Shown: positions 27,108 through 36,892, numbered from the stretch's first letter. The stretch: 64,000 nt of DNA from Nitrospira sp. (GCA_020853775.1 JADYYH010000003.1:61991-125990), one strand, 5' to 3'. Translations and numbers: made by a program. Notes: generated by a model not told the origin, from the letters alone.

Positions 27108-28220
27108 CTAAGCGGTGCGCGTTTGTGGCGGAGCGAGAGGGAACGAGTCAGGATTTTTCATCTTCGATTGAGCGATGAAGGACACCAGCTGCTCCTGCGA
27201 TTCGACCGTGTTCAGCCTGTCGTAGAGTGTGGTCAGCCGTTGCTCGGTCATCCAGGGAAGATTCGAGAGCGCTTCGGCAGCCCGGTAGCGCACCCACCAA
27301 TGCTCATCATCCAGCAGGGCGATAAGTTGCGCTTCATCCTCTTCCGTTCCCACCTTGCCCAATGCCGATGCCGCTTGGAGCCTCACGTACCAGGTCGGAT
27401 GGGAAAGGTGTGCCCGGATCGTGACGACATCTCGGGGATCGCTGCATTCCCCGAACAGAAACAGGCAGGCCGAGAGCACGTCATCCGGCGGCGAACCCTT
27501 CTGAAGCAAGGCCCGCAGCGGGGGCAAGGCGTGCTGGCTTTGGGTGGCCGCCAGGTGACGAATGAGACGCGAACCGATTTCCGGGCTGGCCAGGCAGGCG
27601 GCTTCGGCAATGGCTTTGCCCGCAATGTCCGCGCCCGCGGGTTCGAAAATCGCGACGACTTTGAGTGGCGACCAGTCCTTTCGCGTGCTGATCACGGGGA
27701 CGATCAACGGCACGGCGGCCGTCGCGTCGATATGCAGCAGGGCTTTGGCTGCGACCAATGAGACAAATGGATTGTCGGCCTGCAGCATCGCGGCCAGTTC
27801 GTTCCAGATAGACCGTTCTTGAAGGTGACCAAGCGTCACGATCGCCAGCAGCCGTCGGCGGAGCAGTCTGGTGTGGAGCAGGTCCTTCGCAAACCGGTCG
27901 GTGCCTGTTCTGCGCGCCAGCTCCTTCAGATTCGCGCGCGCGTCTCCACGAATCGACTCATAACAATGATTCCAGAGATAGAGCAGGACGAGGTGGTCGC
28001 GAGTGGTGAGTGGCGGAAGCGTCTCAGGCACCTCGACCACACATTCTGCGAGTAAGGGCCGCCAGATCTCGGTGACGACTCGCCGCCGCCGGTCTTTGTG
28101 GTGGCGGATGTATCGAAGCAGGAGAATACCCAGCAGGAGTAGGCCAACAGCGGAGTAGATGGAAATGGCGGCGATGGTGCCGATGCGAAGCGTCAGGTCT
28201 GACTGATCGAGGCCCAGCAC
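27108..28220 (-). CDS. HEAT-repeat membrane-anchored protein
   Basis: 370 aa. A transmembrane helix at residues 13-36 is followed by a basic stretch (HHKDRRRR) and a cytoplasmic helical array. Later repeats are recognisable as HEAT/PBS units: YVRLQAASALGKVG and WVRYRAAEALSNL, with DDEHWW between. HEAT arrays are protein-binding scaffolds. Convergent with the deacetylase operon and 21 bases downstream of the REC gene on the same strand, it may tether the regulatory proteins at the synthase; this is inference. Confidence 0.75.
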   Translation of the reverse strand: MLGLDQSDLTLRIGTIAAISIYSAVGLLLLGILLLRYIRHHKDRRRRVVTEIWRPLLAECVVEVPETLPPLTTRDHLVLLYLWNHCYESIRGDARANLKELARRTGTDRFAKDLLHTRLLRRRLLAIVTLGHLQERSIWNELAAMLQADNPFVSLVAAKALLHIDATAAVPLIVPVISTRKDWSPLKVVAIFEPAGADIAGKAIAEAACLASPEIGSRLIRHLAATQSQHALPPLRALLQKGSPPDDVLSACLFLFGECSDPRDVVTIRAHLSHPTWYVRLQAASALGKVGTEEDEAQLIALLDDEHWWVRYRAAEALSNLPWMTEQRLTTLYDRLNTVESQEQLVSFIAQSKMKNPDSFPLAPPQTRTA

Positions 28221-28241
28221 GCCATTCCTCTCGGGGGCGGC

Positions 28242-28637
28242 TCAGGCCGCATGCGCGATGAAGCGCTTCAGCCGACTGGTCAGTTCCCGCGGGTTGAACG
28301 GCTTAATCATGTAATCGCTGGCGCCGCTTTCCAATGCGCGCTTGATATCATGCTCGCTCCCGTCCGCCGTCAACATGACGATGGGCACCTTTTTCCAGCC
28401 CTCGCGTTTTCTGATCACGGTGAGCACCTGCAGCCCGCTCAAGAACGGCAACATCACGTCCAAGAGTACGATGTCCGGAGGCGCCATGGTATTGACGAGT
28501 TCTTGCGCCTGCCGGCCATCCTTGGCGTGAACCACGTCATAACTTGCCCGCTCCAAAAGGAATTTTAACAGGCTCGCCGTATCTTCCTCATCCTCAACCA
28601 TGAGCACCTTGAGTTTGGGACTTCCTGGGCTGTCCAT
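28242..28637 (-). CDS. Single-domain response regulator (REC)
   Basis: 131 aa receiver domain with no output domain. Acidic pocket VEDEED, phospho-acceptor in LLDVMLPFLSG, switch T in MLTADGS and lysine in KPFNPRE. A well placed AAGGAG precedes the ATG at 28637 (a longer frame begins at 28697 without support). A CheY-like relay carrier, it probably interacts with partners such as the Hpt or HEAT proteins. Confidence 0.88.
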   Translation of the reverse strand: MDSPGSPKLKVLMVEDEEDTASLLKFLLERASYDVVHAKDGRQAQELVNTMAPPDIVLLDVMLPFLSGLQVLTVIRKREGWKKVPIVMLTADGSEHDIKRALESGASDYMIKPFNPRELTSRLKRFIAHAA

Positions 28638-28838
28638 ATATCGCTCCTTACGTGTTGATGAGTGAAGGGCCTGAACGTTGGATTTGGACCATGTCACTCA
28701 GTTTGTAGCACGTATTCCTACAAGCGCACGCATACTTCTTCATTTTCAGCTTCGCACGGCCTAGGCTTGCCGCCTCGACGCGGAGAATGCTCGAGCCATC
28801 CATCGATGAATACCAGCCGGCTGACCAGTCGGGCGCCG

Positions 28839-29174
28839 TCATTCGTACGTGATTTCAACTCGTTTCAGGTATGACGCCAGCTCGACCAGGTCCTGGTGGA
28901 TCGAGGCGCCATCGGCGGCCTTGGCCGCATTCTCCATTCGCCCTGCGATGGTGGTCATGCCGTGAAAGCCATAACTGCCGCTCACCCCCTTCATGCCGTG
29001 GGCCACTTGCCTGATGGTCTCGAAGTCGCGCTTGGCAATGGCCTCGCTCATGGCCGTCACTTCTTTGTTCCGGTTGGCCATGAATTTGGGAATCAGTGGC
29101 TCGAAGGCGGAGTCGACGAGGACGATCACGGGTCCGGTACCGCCATCCGACAGGGCGGGCATCATGTCACTCAT
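28839..29174 (-). CDS. Hpt domain phosphotransfer protein
   Basis: 111 aa. The phospho-accepting histidine is in AHGMKGVSGSYGF (H59), the standard HPt helix. It overlaps the upstream GAF-PAS-REC gene by four bases. Hpt proteins shuttle phosphate between receivers, so with the REC protein and the GAF-PAS-REC protein it forms most of a phosphorelay lacking only a kinase. Confidence 0.85.
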   Translation of the reverse strand: MSDMMPALSDGGTGPVIVLVDSAFEPLIPKFMANRNKEVTAMSEAIAKRDFETIRQVAHGMKGVSGSYGFHGMTTIAGRMENAAKAADGASIHQDLVELASYLKRVEITYE

Positions 29175-30568
29175 GAGGCCAACTCCTTCAGCGACGGATT
29201 GACCGCATACCGTTGGATCGCCTCCAGCAGCGTGTTTTTTTTCAGCGGTTTGGTCACGTGGGCGGTGAACCCGGCCGCCCGGGTCTTTTCCATGTCTTCT
29301 TCACGGGTATTGCCGGTCAGGGCGATAATCGGCGTGGTGCCGCGCTGCTGCGTCTCTTCCCAGAGTCTGATGAGACGGACCGCTTCGTAGCCGTCCATGA
29401 CCGGCATCTGAATATCCATGAGGACCAGGTCGTAGTGCCCGGATTGAAATGTTTCGACGCCTGCGGCGCCGTGTTCAGCCAGCTCCAGTTGATAGGGCAA
29501 GGCTTTCAGAAAGACCGAGACCAGCACGCGATTGTCTTCCATATCTTCCACGAGGAGGATGCGCAGGCGCGCGGGCTGAGAGGGCTTGGGCTGAGCGGGA
29601 GACGGAGCCGGCTCGGGGACCGGTCTGGCGGCTGGCACGACAGCGGCTGCAGGCGGCGTCTTCGGGTCGTGGCAGATCCACAGGAGCCAGTCGCTCGATT
29701 GTGCTGAGCCCGGAAACACGGCCAAAGACACGTTGGCGGCAAGAGGGTTGCCGTTTTTCTGTCGCCCCGCTATATCGCCGGTCCAGCGTCCCTCCTTCAG
29801 CAGGAGGGGAAATACCTTCGTGTCGAGGGTGTCGACGCAGGGGGCGGTATGGAAATCTTTCCAGGATTTCCCGATGAGCTCGGCCGCTTCATACCCGTAC
29901 ATTGCGGCATGGGCGCAGTTTACATAGGTATAGCGGCCGGTGTGATCGAGAAAGGCGATGGCGCTGTGTGTGTGTTTGAGGGCAAACAGACATTTCGCCC
30001 GCATCGCCTCGGCCTGTTTCCCAATTGCCAGGCGTTGCGTCAGTTGTCGGTTCCGCAGACGAAGCTCGAGTTGCGCCACCACCTGCCGGCCCAGCACCGT
30101 GAGCGTTTGCTTCTGTTGCCACGACAACCGCCTCGGGACCCGGTCGATGAGGCACAGTGTTCCGAGGGCAAAATTTTCCCGGTCGACGAGGGGCACGCCG
30201 GCATAAAACCGGATGTGTGGCTCTCCCGTCACCAGGGGATTGGTCGCAAACCGTTCGTCTCCGAGCGCGTCGGACACTTCAAAAATGTCCCGTTGAAGGA
30301 TCGCATGGGCACAAAACGCGATATCGCGGGAGGTTTGGCAGACGCCCACTCCCGTTTTGGCTTTGAACCATTGCCGCAGGGGGTCAATGAGGCTGATGAG
30401 TGCGATCGGCACCTGGCAGGCCTGAGCGGCCAACTGCACCAGATCGTCAAATGGCACTTCAGGTTCAGTATCGAGGATCTCATAGCGTCGTAACGCTTCG
30501 ACACGCTCGTGTTCGTTCTCTGGATGTGGCGCGATCACCTGAATCTCCCGAGTTGCATGTGGATTCAT
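29171..30568 (-). CDS. GAF-PAS-REC hybrid sensory protein without kinase domain
   Basis: About 465 aa. A GAF domain opens with ALRRYEILDTEPE, then a PAS domain (YTYVNCAHAAMYGYEAAEL), a Pro-rich linker and a C-terminal receiver (ILLVEDMEDN, LVLMDIQMPVMDGYEA, KPLKKN). No DHp or ATPase motifs (H-box, NLxxNAxK, GxGxG) are present, so it cannot phosphorylate itself. The start is uncertain: ATG 30568 or TTG 30607. An external kinase must feed its receiver. Confidence 0.82.
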   Translation of the reverse strand: MNPHATREIQVIAPHPENEHERVEALRRYEILDTEPEVPFDDLVQLAAQACQVPIALISLIDPLRQWFKAKTGVGVCQTSRDIAFCAHAILQRDIFEVSDALGDERFATNPLVTGEPHIRFYAGVPLVDRENFALGTLCLIDRVPRRLSWQQKQTLTVLGRQVVAQLELRLRNRQLTQRLAIGKQAEAMRAKCLFALKHTHSAIAFLDHTGRYTYVNCAHAAMYGYEAAELIGKSWKDFHTAPCVDTLDTKVFPLLLKEGRWTGDIAGRQKNGNPLAANVSLAVFPGSAQSSDWLLWICHDPKTPPAAAVVPAARPVPEPAPSPAQPKPSQPARLRILLVEDMEDNRVLVSVFLKALPYQLELAEHGAAGVETFQSGHYDLVLMDIQMPVMDGYEAVRLIRLWEETQQRGTTPIIALTGNTREEDMEKTRAAGFTAHVTKPLKKNTLLEAIQRYAVNPSLKELAS

Positions 30569-30870
30569 CTCCCCGATGCCCGGAGGAGCCACTTCAGCGG
30601 AGCGCAATACCGTGGTGCATGGAAAACCGGCTCCACGCAGATCGATTCTGTCTGTTCCTTATCGGATAAGAGCGTCTGACCTTGAGATACCTTCAGGGTG
30701 AGCGATTTCTCAAAGACTTAGACTGAAATCCGCTGTGCGGTTGCGACGTCGCCTTCGGCGGGCGGATCAATCGCCAGTGGTGGATATGAGCAAAAACTCA
30801 TCGCAGTCTTGAGCACATGGGGTGCGCATGGTATGTAAAGAATTGCCCTGGAACATGCAGGGAGTGGAAC

Positions 30871-31362
30871 ATGAGGATGTACACCATGAAACCGTACCGA
30901 TGGTCTTTTATCGTGATAGGTCTGAGCCTGTTGAGTATACAGGCCTGCAGTCATGCGCCGCGGCCCCAAGAAACCACCTGGTCTGAACCGGCCGCGGGGG
31001 AAATTTCGTTGCCTCGCGGGGAACATTCCGTCCTCGCCGGTGAATGGGAATATGAGGAAGGCGGGATGGTGGTGCCCTTGAGATTAGACCGATTCGGAAA
31101 CGGATCGTACGATTTTAAGGATGGGCGATTCAGAACGGATCTGTTGTCCGATCACCAATGGGCCGGGGCCTGGGCTCAACGGGAGAATGATCGGGAAGGG
31201 GGGTTTGAGATTACCCTGTCCCCCGACTACTCCGAGGGTGAAGGGCGCTGGTGGTATACGCGCATTGAAGGCGACAGTGCTCCGACCAAGGCGGGCGGAC
31301 GGTTCCATGTGATGAAGGTACAATCCTTCGTCGATAATCAGCCCTGGCCGGCCGCGCACTAA
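30871..31362 (+). CDS. Lipoprotein of unknown function
   Basis: 163 aa. Signal with LSLLSIQACS lipobox. The mature part begins with a Pro/Thr linker, then a strand-rich domain with many Tyr/Trp and charged residues (EWEYEEGG, GRWWYTRIEGD) and no recognised family. GGGAG lies six bases before the ATG at 30871. The stop overlaps the convergent dehydrogenase gene by 4 bases. A lone gene; role unknown. Confidence 0.6.
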   Translation: MRMYTMKPYRWSFIVIGLSLLSIQACSHAPRPQETTWSEPAAGEISLPRGEHSVLAGEWEYEEGGMVVPLRLDRFGNGSYDFKDGRFRTDLLSDHQWAGAWAQRENDREGGFEITLSPDYSEGEGRWWYTRIEGDSAPTKAGGRFHVMKVQSFVDNQPWPAAH

Positions 31363-32240
31363 GGTTCCGACCGCTCCGAGGCGGGAGGATCGATCCGTTC
31401 GTAGATCGCCGAGTAGTCCACCTCTCCCAGTCCCGCGGCTATGGTGTCGATGAGCAGTGATCGTACTCCCTCAAGACCAACCGTTGACAGCTTGGCCGTT
31501 CCCGCCGCGCTGAGCGCGAGTTCCACATCCTTGAGCAGATGGCGGGTGGAAAAGTTCGGCTGCGCATAGTGCCGTTTCTCCAGGCGAGGCAGCTTCTTCT
31601 CGAACATCGGCGCGTAGAGCGTGCTTTTTCGTACCACTCCCATAAAGTCTTCCACATCCACGCCGCCTCGGCGGACCAGCCCCAGACTGAAGGCGAACGC
31701 GGCCATTTCCGCGGCAATGAGCTGATTGAGCGCCAGCTTCATCACGGCCGCTTTTCCGACCGGCCCGATCAGACGCACCTCTTCCCCCAGATGGCGCAGA
31801 AGCGGAGCCCATGTGTCATAGTGCTCTCGCGTCGCGCCGACCATGATCAGCAGCGTGCCTGCTTTCGCTTCGGCAATGCTGCCGAGCACCGGCGCTTCAA
31901 GATATCGCCCGCCGAGACGTAGGACTTCGTTCTCGATCGAGCAGCTCTCCGCTGGTCCGATCGTACCCATTTGGATGATCGTACGCCCGTCAATCGCGCG
32001 ACTGGTTGCCGGATCGAAGAGTACTGCGCGGATGGCCTTGGCATCCGACAGCAGCAGGAGCACGACGTCAGCTGCCGACATGGCCTCTGCGGCAGTCGGA
32101 GCGATGCGAATCCCTTGCTGCCGGAGTTCCTGGGTCTTTTCGATGGAACGGTTATAGACGGTCAGGGTGTGGCCGGTCGCATGCAGCCGTTCCGACACGC
32201 CCTGGCCTAATAATCCTGTGCCTAATAAGGCCACGTTCAT
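31359..32240 (-). CDS. NAD(P)-dependent beta-hydroxyacid dehydrogenase-like protein
   Basis: 293 aa. N-terminal Rossmann motif LLGTGLLGQGVSERL and the 6-phosphogluconate-dehydrogenase-like C domain with catalytic Lys in GKAAVMKLALNQL. Family members act on small beta-hydroxyacids or tartronate semialdehyde, and some are glyoxylate or succinic semialdehyde reductases; no substrate can be picked from here. It follows the CysQ-like gene 64 bases downstream on the same strand, possibly as one operon. Confidence 0.85.
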   Translation of the reverse strand: MNVALLGTGLLGQGVSERLHATGHTLTVYNRSIEKTQELRQQGIRIAPTAAEAMSAADVVLLLLSDAKAIRAVLFDPATSRAIDGRTIIQMGTIGPAESCSIENEVLRLGGRYLEAPVLGSIAEAKAGTLLIMVGATREHYDTWAPLLRHLGEEVRLIGPVGKAAVMKLALNQLIAAEMAAFAFSLGLVRRGGVDVEDFMGVVRKSTLYAPMFEKKLPRLEKRHYAQPNFSTRHLLKDVELALSAAGTAKLSTVGLEGVRSLLIDTIAAGLGEVDYSAIYERIDPPASERSEP

Positions 32241-32304
32241 GAGAATACCTCTCGGATGTATACGATGCGGCCATCGTACAGAGACGCGGGAGCGTTGAAA
32301 AGAG

Positions 32305-33108
32305 TCATCGTGGATGGGATGCGGCGGCCACGCTCTGTTGGATCAGGTGGGTGCGGGTTGGGTCTGGCAGGTCAGCTCCGATGGCGAGCGTTCCCGGCAG
32401 TCGTGGGTCGGCGCGGTTGAAGGTGACGGGATGGCCAGCGGCGGTTGTGGCGTTCCCTCCGCTTTCTTCGACCAAGAGCACTCCCGCGGCAATGTCCCAT
32501 TCATTCCCGCCGGCCAGGGTGATCACCGCATCCGCTTGGCCGGCTGCCACGAGCGCGAGCGCGTAGGCGATGGACCCGATCGGGCGGCAGTGGAGATGGG
32601 GCCGGAGGGCGTCAAGCCGGCCGACACGCAGTTCCCACGGATTAACGAGCGCGACCGGACGTTCGGGTGACATGAAGGATGGTTGATCAGAGTTCAGCAG
32701 GCGCTCGACACGGACGCCCCGCCCGCGAATGGCGGAAAAAAACTCGCCGGTCGCCGGATTGAAAATGGCGGCCACGGCTGGCACCCCGTTCTCGACCAGT
32801 GCGACCGAGAGGCAAAATTCCGGCAAGCCTCGCACGAAGGAACGAGTGCCATCAATCGGATCGACGATCCAGACGCGTGTTCTGCTCAAACGTGCTTCGT
32901 TGTCCGCTGTCTCTTCGGAGAGCCAGCCGTCCTTGGGAAAGGCCGCTGTCAACCTGTCCTGGAGCATGCGATTCACGGCCAGGTCCGCAGAGGTCACCGG
33001 CGACTGATCGGCTTTGATAAAGGTTTCAAAGCCTGCGGCTGCCAACCGGAGGGTTTCACGTCCCGCTTCGGACATGACTTCGGACAGGATGGTGAGTTCA
33101 TGATCCAT
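32305..33108 (-). CDS. Inositol-monophosphatase/CysQ-family phosphatase
   Basis: 267 aa. The Mg-binding motifs are complete: WLSEET, the WIVDPIDGTRSF box and WDIAAGVLLVEESGG near the C-terminus. These are lithium-sensitive phosphatases; CysQ members hydrolyse 3'-phosphoadenosine 5'-phosphate, others inositol or histidinol phosphate. The sequence alone does not separate these. It diverges from corA over 143 bases that hold a perfect 7-base dyad. Confidence 0.88.
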   Translation of the reverse strand: MDHELTILSEVMSEAGRETLRLAAAGFETFIKADQSPVTSADLAVNRMLQDRLTAAFPKDGWLSEETADNEARLSRTRVWIVDPIDGTRSFVRGLPEFCLSVALVENGVPAVAAIFNPATGEFFSAIRGRGVRVERLLNSDQPSFMSPERPVALVNPWELRVGRLDALRPHLHCRPIGSIAYALALVAAGQADAVITLAGGNEWDIAAGVLLVEESGGNATTAAGHPVTFNRADPRLPGTLAIGADLPDPTRTHLIQQSVAAASHPR

Positions 33109-33127
33109 GGTCGTAGGCTCCTGAGGA

Positions 33128-33142
33128 AGGGTGATTCACCCT
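33128..33142. promoter_or_regulatory. Palindromic operator-like dyad
   Basis: AGGGTGA-T-TCACCCT, a perfect 7-base inverted repeat with a one-base centre, between divergent cysQ-like and corA genes. It is 110 bases before corA and 20 bases from the other start. Candidate regulator site; no protein is assigned. Confidence 0.4.
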
Positions 33143-33251
33143 GTCTTCAACACTACCAGGTCTTGCGACCGGAACAAAGCCCGGAGTCGCTTCATGCGGG
33201 TGCCGCGGCTCTTGACCCTCTTGCAGGTTCCGCGTACAAGCTGGCAGTACG

Positions 33252-34310
33252 ATGAAACTGAAGCACAAACGTTCCCGCAAAGCAGGCCTGCCGCCCGGCA
33301 CGCTGGTCCATATCGGCGAAAAGAAGTCGGAGACGGTCACCATTACCGTCTACGAATACGGTGAAGGCCAGTACCAGGAACGCACGGTGTCCAAGCCGGA
33401 AGAGGTGGTCGTGACGGCGGAGCCGACCGTTCGATGGGTGGATGTCGGCGGCATCCACAAGATGGAGGTGTTGGAAGGCTTCGGGAAAATGTTTGGCCTC
33501 CATCCCCTGTTGCTGGAGGATATCGCCAACACCGACCAACGTCCGAAGCTCGACGATTACGGCACGTACGGCTATCTGGTGTTGAAGATGTTGTACGAAG
33601 GCCAGAGCGAGGGCGACATCAACGTCGAACAGGTCAGCCTGGTGTTCGGGGAAAATTTTGTGCTCTCGTTTCAGGAAAACGGTGGGGATGTGTTTCAGGG
33701 GGTGAAGGAGCGGTTGCGCAACGGGAAGGGTCGTTTGCGCCATGCGGGCGCGGATTACCTGCTCTACGCCTTGATGGATTCGATCGTGGACCGGTACTTC
33801 GTCATTTTGGAAACGCTGGGGGAAAAGATCGAAGCGCTACAGGATCTCTGTGTCACGAATCCCGGACCGGAAACGCTGCGAGATATCCATGCGCTCAAAC
33901 GGCAATTGCTTTTTTTTCGTCGCTCCGTCTGGCCCCTCCGGGACGTGATGAACAACCTGTCGCGGTCGGATGGGCAATTTCTGCAGGGATCCACGAAGGT
34001 CTTTTTCCGCGACGTCTATGACCACATCATTCAGATCGGCGACACGATTGAAACCCTGCGGGAAATGGTCTCGTCGATGATGGAAGTGTATCTGTCCAGC
34101 GTGAGTTACCGCTTGAACGGTGTGATGAAGGTCTTGACGATCATCACCACGATTTTTATGCCGCTCAGTTTTATCGCCAGCATCTATGGGATGAATTTCG
34201 AGCACATGCCGGAGTTGAAATCGCCCTGGGGCTATCCGGCGGTGCTAGGCCTCATGGCGCTGACCGGGTTGGCGATGCTGTACTTCTTCAAACAAAAGAA
34301 GTGGCTCTGA
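33252..34310 (+). CDS. corA: CorA-type magnesium/cobalt transporter
   Basis: 352 aa. A soluble N-terminal funnel is followed by two C-terminal helices with the signature YGMNFEHMPE in the loop between them (the pore selectivity filter). The C-terminal KQKKWL basic end is typical. It forms homopentamers importing Mg2+ or other divalents. A transporter gene divergent from a phosphatase of the Mg-dependent inositol-monophosphatase family; the link is positional. Confidence 0.93.
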   Translation: MKLKHKRSRKAGLPPGTLVHIGEKKSETVTITVYEYGEGQYQERTVSKPEEVVVTAEPTVRWVDVGGIHKMEVLEGFGKMFGLHPLLLEDIANTDQRPKLDDYGTYGYLVLKMLYEGQSEGDINVEQVSLVFGENFVLSFQENGGDVFQGVKERLRNGKGRLRHAGADYLLYALMDSIVDRYFVILETLGEKIEALQDLCVTNPGPETLRDIHALKRQLLFFRRSVWPLRDVMNNLSRSDGQFLQGSTKVFFRDVYDHIIQIGDTIETLREMVSSMMEVYLSSVSYRLNGVMKVLTIITTIFMPLSFIASIYGMNFEHMPELKSPWGYPAVLGLMALTGLAMLYFFKQKKWL

Positions 34311-34317
34311 AACGGAG

Positions 34318-34707
34318 TCAGTCCAAGACCTCGACACGATCCACGAAGTAGGGCGTTTCGCCGAAACAGGTCGTAGGAATGTAGCGAAACTCCTTGTAGT
34401 GCAGGACGACGCGCTTGCCCATCTGTCCATCGAGTTTCTTGGCCACGTTCTCATCCCACACCGTGAAGCTCCAGAGCACCGGGGCGACGCCCGGCACGGT
34501 CGTCATCGCCAGCTCACCTTCCTGCGTCTTGCAAAACCATCCTTTCCGGGACAATTTCTGCAGATACCCCGCGCGGTCGCCGTCCGAGTAGCTCCAGTTA
34601 AAGACGATCAGCAAGTAGGCCGCACCGCCGAAGAACAACAACGTGAAGAGAAGTTTGGGTCGCCAGAGCCAGGCTACAGGAAACAGAAGGGTTTCCCACC
34701 ACGTCAT
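34318..34707 (-). CDS. Small conserved membrane protein, function unknown
   Basis: 129 aa. One or two N-terminal hydrophobic segments (PVAWLWRPKLLFTLLFFGG and YLLIVFNW), then a globular part with GYLQKLSRKGWFCKTQEGELA, GKRVVLHY and CFGETPYFV. I recall this family mainly from Bacteroidetes and Proteobacteria; its sometimes-used label of 6-phosphogluconate dehydrogenase is not supported by sequence. Lies 19 bases after leuD, on the same strand, and could be co-transcribed. Confidence 0.7.
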   Translation of the reverse strand: MTWWETLLFPVAWLWRPKLLFTLLFFGGAAYLLIVFNWSYSDGDRAGYLQKLSRKGWFCKTQEGELAMTTVPGVAPVLWSFTVWDENVAKKLDGQMGKRVVLHYKEFRYIPTTCFGETPYFVDRVEVLD

Positions 34708-34726
34708 AGAACTCCTTTTCTGACGG

Positions 34727-35347
34727 TTACCTCACGTCTTGAAACAGCCAGGGGGCTTGGGTACGGCGGCGTTGCTCATATTCGCCGATTTGCGCGGCGT
34801 GTTGGAGTGTCAGGCCAATCGCATCCAATCCGCGATACAGACAATCCTTTCGGAAGGGGTCGATCTCAAAGTGATAGGCCGTGCCGTTCGGCGTCGTGAC
34901 CTGTTGGGCCGCGAGATCGATGGTCAATCGGTAACCGTCATGCGCCGCCACGCCATCGAAGAGCGCTTGAATCTCTGATGCTTTCAGGACCACCGGAAGA
35001 ATGCCGTTCTGGAAACAGTTGTTGTAAAAAATGTCGGCGAAACTCGGCGCGAGAATGCATCGGAATCCCTGGTCGAGCAGCGCCCAGGGGGCATGTTCGC
35101 GCGAGGAGCCGCACCCGAAGTTGTCCCGCGTGAGGAGGATCGAGGCCTGCTGATAGCGTGGCTGGTTGAGGAAGAAGGCGGGATCCTGCGATCCATCCTT
35201 CTGCCGCCGCCAGTCATAAAACAATCCTTCCCGCAGACCGGTGCGCTTGATCGTTTTCAAAAACTGCTTCGGAATGATCTGATCGGTGTCGACGTCGAGC
35301 CGGTCCAGTGGGGCGACCAAGCCGGTGAGTGTTGTGAATGCGTCCAT
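34727..35347 (-). CDS. leuD: 3-isopropylmalate dehydratase, small subunit
   Basis: 206 aa, the swivelling domain of isopropylmalate isomerase. [12 protein letters not shown] and [13 protein letters not shown] are the canonical IPMI small-subunit motifs. It pairs with LeuC to isomerise 2- to 3-isopropylmalate in leucine synthesis. Positioned 78 bases after leuC. AAAAGGA lies upstream of the ATG. Confidence 0.95.
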   Translation of the reverse strand: MDAFTTLTGLVAPLDRLDVDTDQIIPKQFLKTIKRTGLREGLFYDWRRQKDGSQDPAFFLNQPRYQQASILLTRDNFGCGSSREHAPWALLDQGFRCILAPSFADIFYNNCFQNGILPVVLKASEIQALFDGVAAHDGYRLTIDLAAQQVTTPNGTAYHFEIDPFRKDCLYRGLDAIGLTLQHAAQIGEYEQRRRTQAPWLFQDVR

Positions 35348-35425
35348 GGTATGTCCTTTTGTGCTTCGTATCTGCCGACCGTTGTCCTCAACGGGCTCGG
35401 TCTCAGGATCGAACTGCCTTTCCGC

Positions 35426-36829
35426 TTATGACCACTGACGGATATCGACGAAATGACCCTCGATGGCCGCGGCTACCGCCATGGCCGGTGACACCAGATG
35501 GGTGCGTCCCCCGGCGCCCTGACGGCCTTCGAAGTTCCTGTTGCTGGTCGAGGCGCAGCGTTCGCCCGGCTGTAACACGTCGGCGTTCATGGCCAGGCAC
35601 ATGCTGCAGCCTGCCTCCCGCCATTCGAATCCAGACTCTTTGAAGATGCGATCCAGGCCCTCTTGTTCCGCCTGCTGCTTGACGAGGCCGGAACCGGGGA
35701 CCACCATGGCGTGCACGCTGCCGGCGACTTTCTTGCCTTTGGCGAACGACGCAGCCAGGCGCAGGTCTTCGATTCGAGAATTGGTGCAAGACCCGATAAA
35801 CACCTTGTCGATTTTGATGTCGCGAATCGGCATGCCGGGCGTGAGCGCCATGTACTCGATGGCGCGCTCTGTCGCCTGGCGGAGTTTTTCATCTCCCATG
35901 GTACGGGGGTCCGGCACAGTGCCGTCCACGCCGGTCACCATGCCGGGGCTGGTGCCCCAGGTGACTTGCGGCGCAATCGTCTCGGCGCGTAATTCCACGA
36001 CCGCATCGTACTTCGCGCCCGCATCGGTGTGGAGCTGCCGCCAGGCTGCCACGGCCCGGTCCCACAGGGCGCCTTTCGGGGCCATCGGGCGACCTTTGAT
36101 GTAGTTGAATGTGGTCTCGTCCGGGGCGACCATGCCGGCCCGCGCGCCGCCTTCGATCGACATGTTGCAGAGCGTCATGCGCCCTTCCATGCTGAGCGCG
36201 CGAATGGCTGAGCCGGTGTATTCAATGACGTAGCCCGTTCCGCCTGCTGTCCCGATCTTGCCGATGATGGCGAGGATGACATCCTTCGCGGAGCAGCGCG
36301 GCGAGAGCTGGCCCTCTACCCGGACCTCCATCGTTTTGGGACGTTTCTGGACGAGACATTGCGTCGCCAGGACATGCTCGACTTCACTGGTGCCAATCCC
36401 GAACGCCAGTGCACCGAATGCGCCATGGGTTGAGGTATGGGAGTCGCCGCAGACGATGGTCATTCCCGGAAGGGTGAATCCTTGCTCGGGGCCGATGACA
36501 TGCACCACACCCTGTCGGATGTCGTTCATGCCGAAGAGGGTAATGCCAAACGTCTTGCAGTTATCATCCAACGTTTGAATTTGTTTGGCGCTGATCGGAT
36601 CGGCAATGGCGACGCGCCGGTCCGTCGTCGGGACATTATGATCGGGGACCGCGAGTGCGGCGGCCGATCGGCGCGGGGTGCGACCCGCAACCGTCAGTCC
36701 TTCGAAGGCCTGCGGTGAGGTGACTTCGTGCACCAAATGGCGGTCGATATAGAGCAACGTAGTTCCATCCGGTTCCGCCCGAACCACGTGGTCGTTCCAA
36801 ATTTTTCCGAACAGTGTCTGTGCAGCCAT
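35426..36829 (-). CDS. leuC: 3-isopropylmalate dehydratase, large subunit
   Basis: 467 aa. Fe-S cluster cysteines are in GSCTNSR and in [23 protein letters not shown] and [12 protein letters not shown] are further IPMI signatures. It binds the [4Fe-4S] cluster of the LeuCD isomerase. ATG 36829 is preferred to ATG 36835: the AAGGAG in the leader ends one base before the latter but seven before the former. A structured leader precedes it. Confidence 0.95.
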   Translation of the reverse strand: MAAQTLFGKIWNDHVVRAEPDGTTLLYIDRHLVHEVTSPQAFEGLTVAGRTPRRSAAALAVPDHNVPTTDRRVAIADPISAKQIQTLDDNCKTFGITLFGMNDIRQGVVHVIGPEQGFTLPGMTIVCGDSHTSTHGAFGALAFGIGTSEVEHVLATQCLVQKRPKTMEVRVEGQLSPRCSAKDVILAIIGKIGTAGGTGYVIEYTGSAIRALSMEGRMTLCNMSIEGGARAGMVAPDETTFNYIKGRPMAPKGALWDRAVAAWRQLHTDAGAKYDAVVELRAETIAPQVTWGTSPGMVTGVDGTVPDPRTMGDEKLRQATERAIEYMALTPGMPIRDIKIDKVFIGSCTNSRIEDLRLAASFAKGKKVAGSVHAMVVPGSGLVKQQAEQEGLDRIFKESGFEWREAGCSMCLAMNADVLQPGERCASTSNRNFEGRQGAGGRTHLVSPAMAVAAAIEGHFVDIRQWS

Positions 36830-36847
36830 GGCCATGCTCCTTATAAA

Positions 36848-36877
36848 CCCGCGCCTTTGCGGGAGATTGAGGCGCGG
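36848..36877 (-). promoter_or_regulatory. Alternative hairpins in leuC leader
   Basis: In transcript sense, CCGCGCCU (36877-36870) pairs with AGGCGCGG (36856-36849) around a 13-base loop. Within it CCCGC (36863-36859) can instead pair with GCGGG (36852-36848), so the two stems are mutually exclusive. The large stem ends about ten bases before the Shine-Dalgarno. No leucine-rich leader peptide was found, so classical attenuation is not shown. Confidence 0.45.
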
Positions 36878-36892
36878 TACTCACGCGGGGCT

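Noticed and set aside
28648..28842. 64-residue frame between the Hpt and REC genes
   Set aside because: No convincing start or family. An inverted TTGTAG/CTACAA pair at 28703-28723 is there but too short to call.
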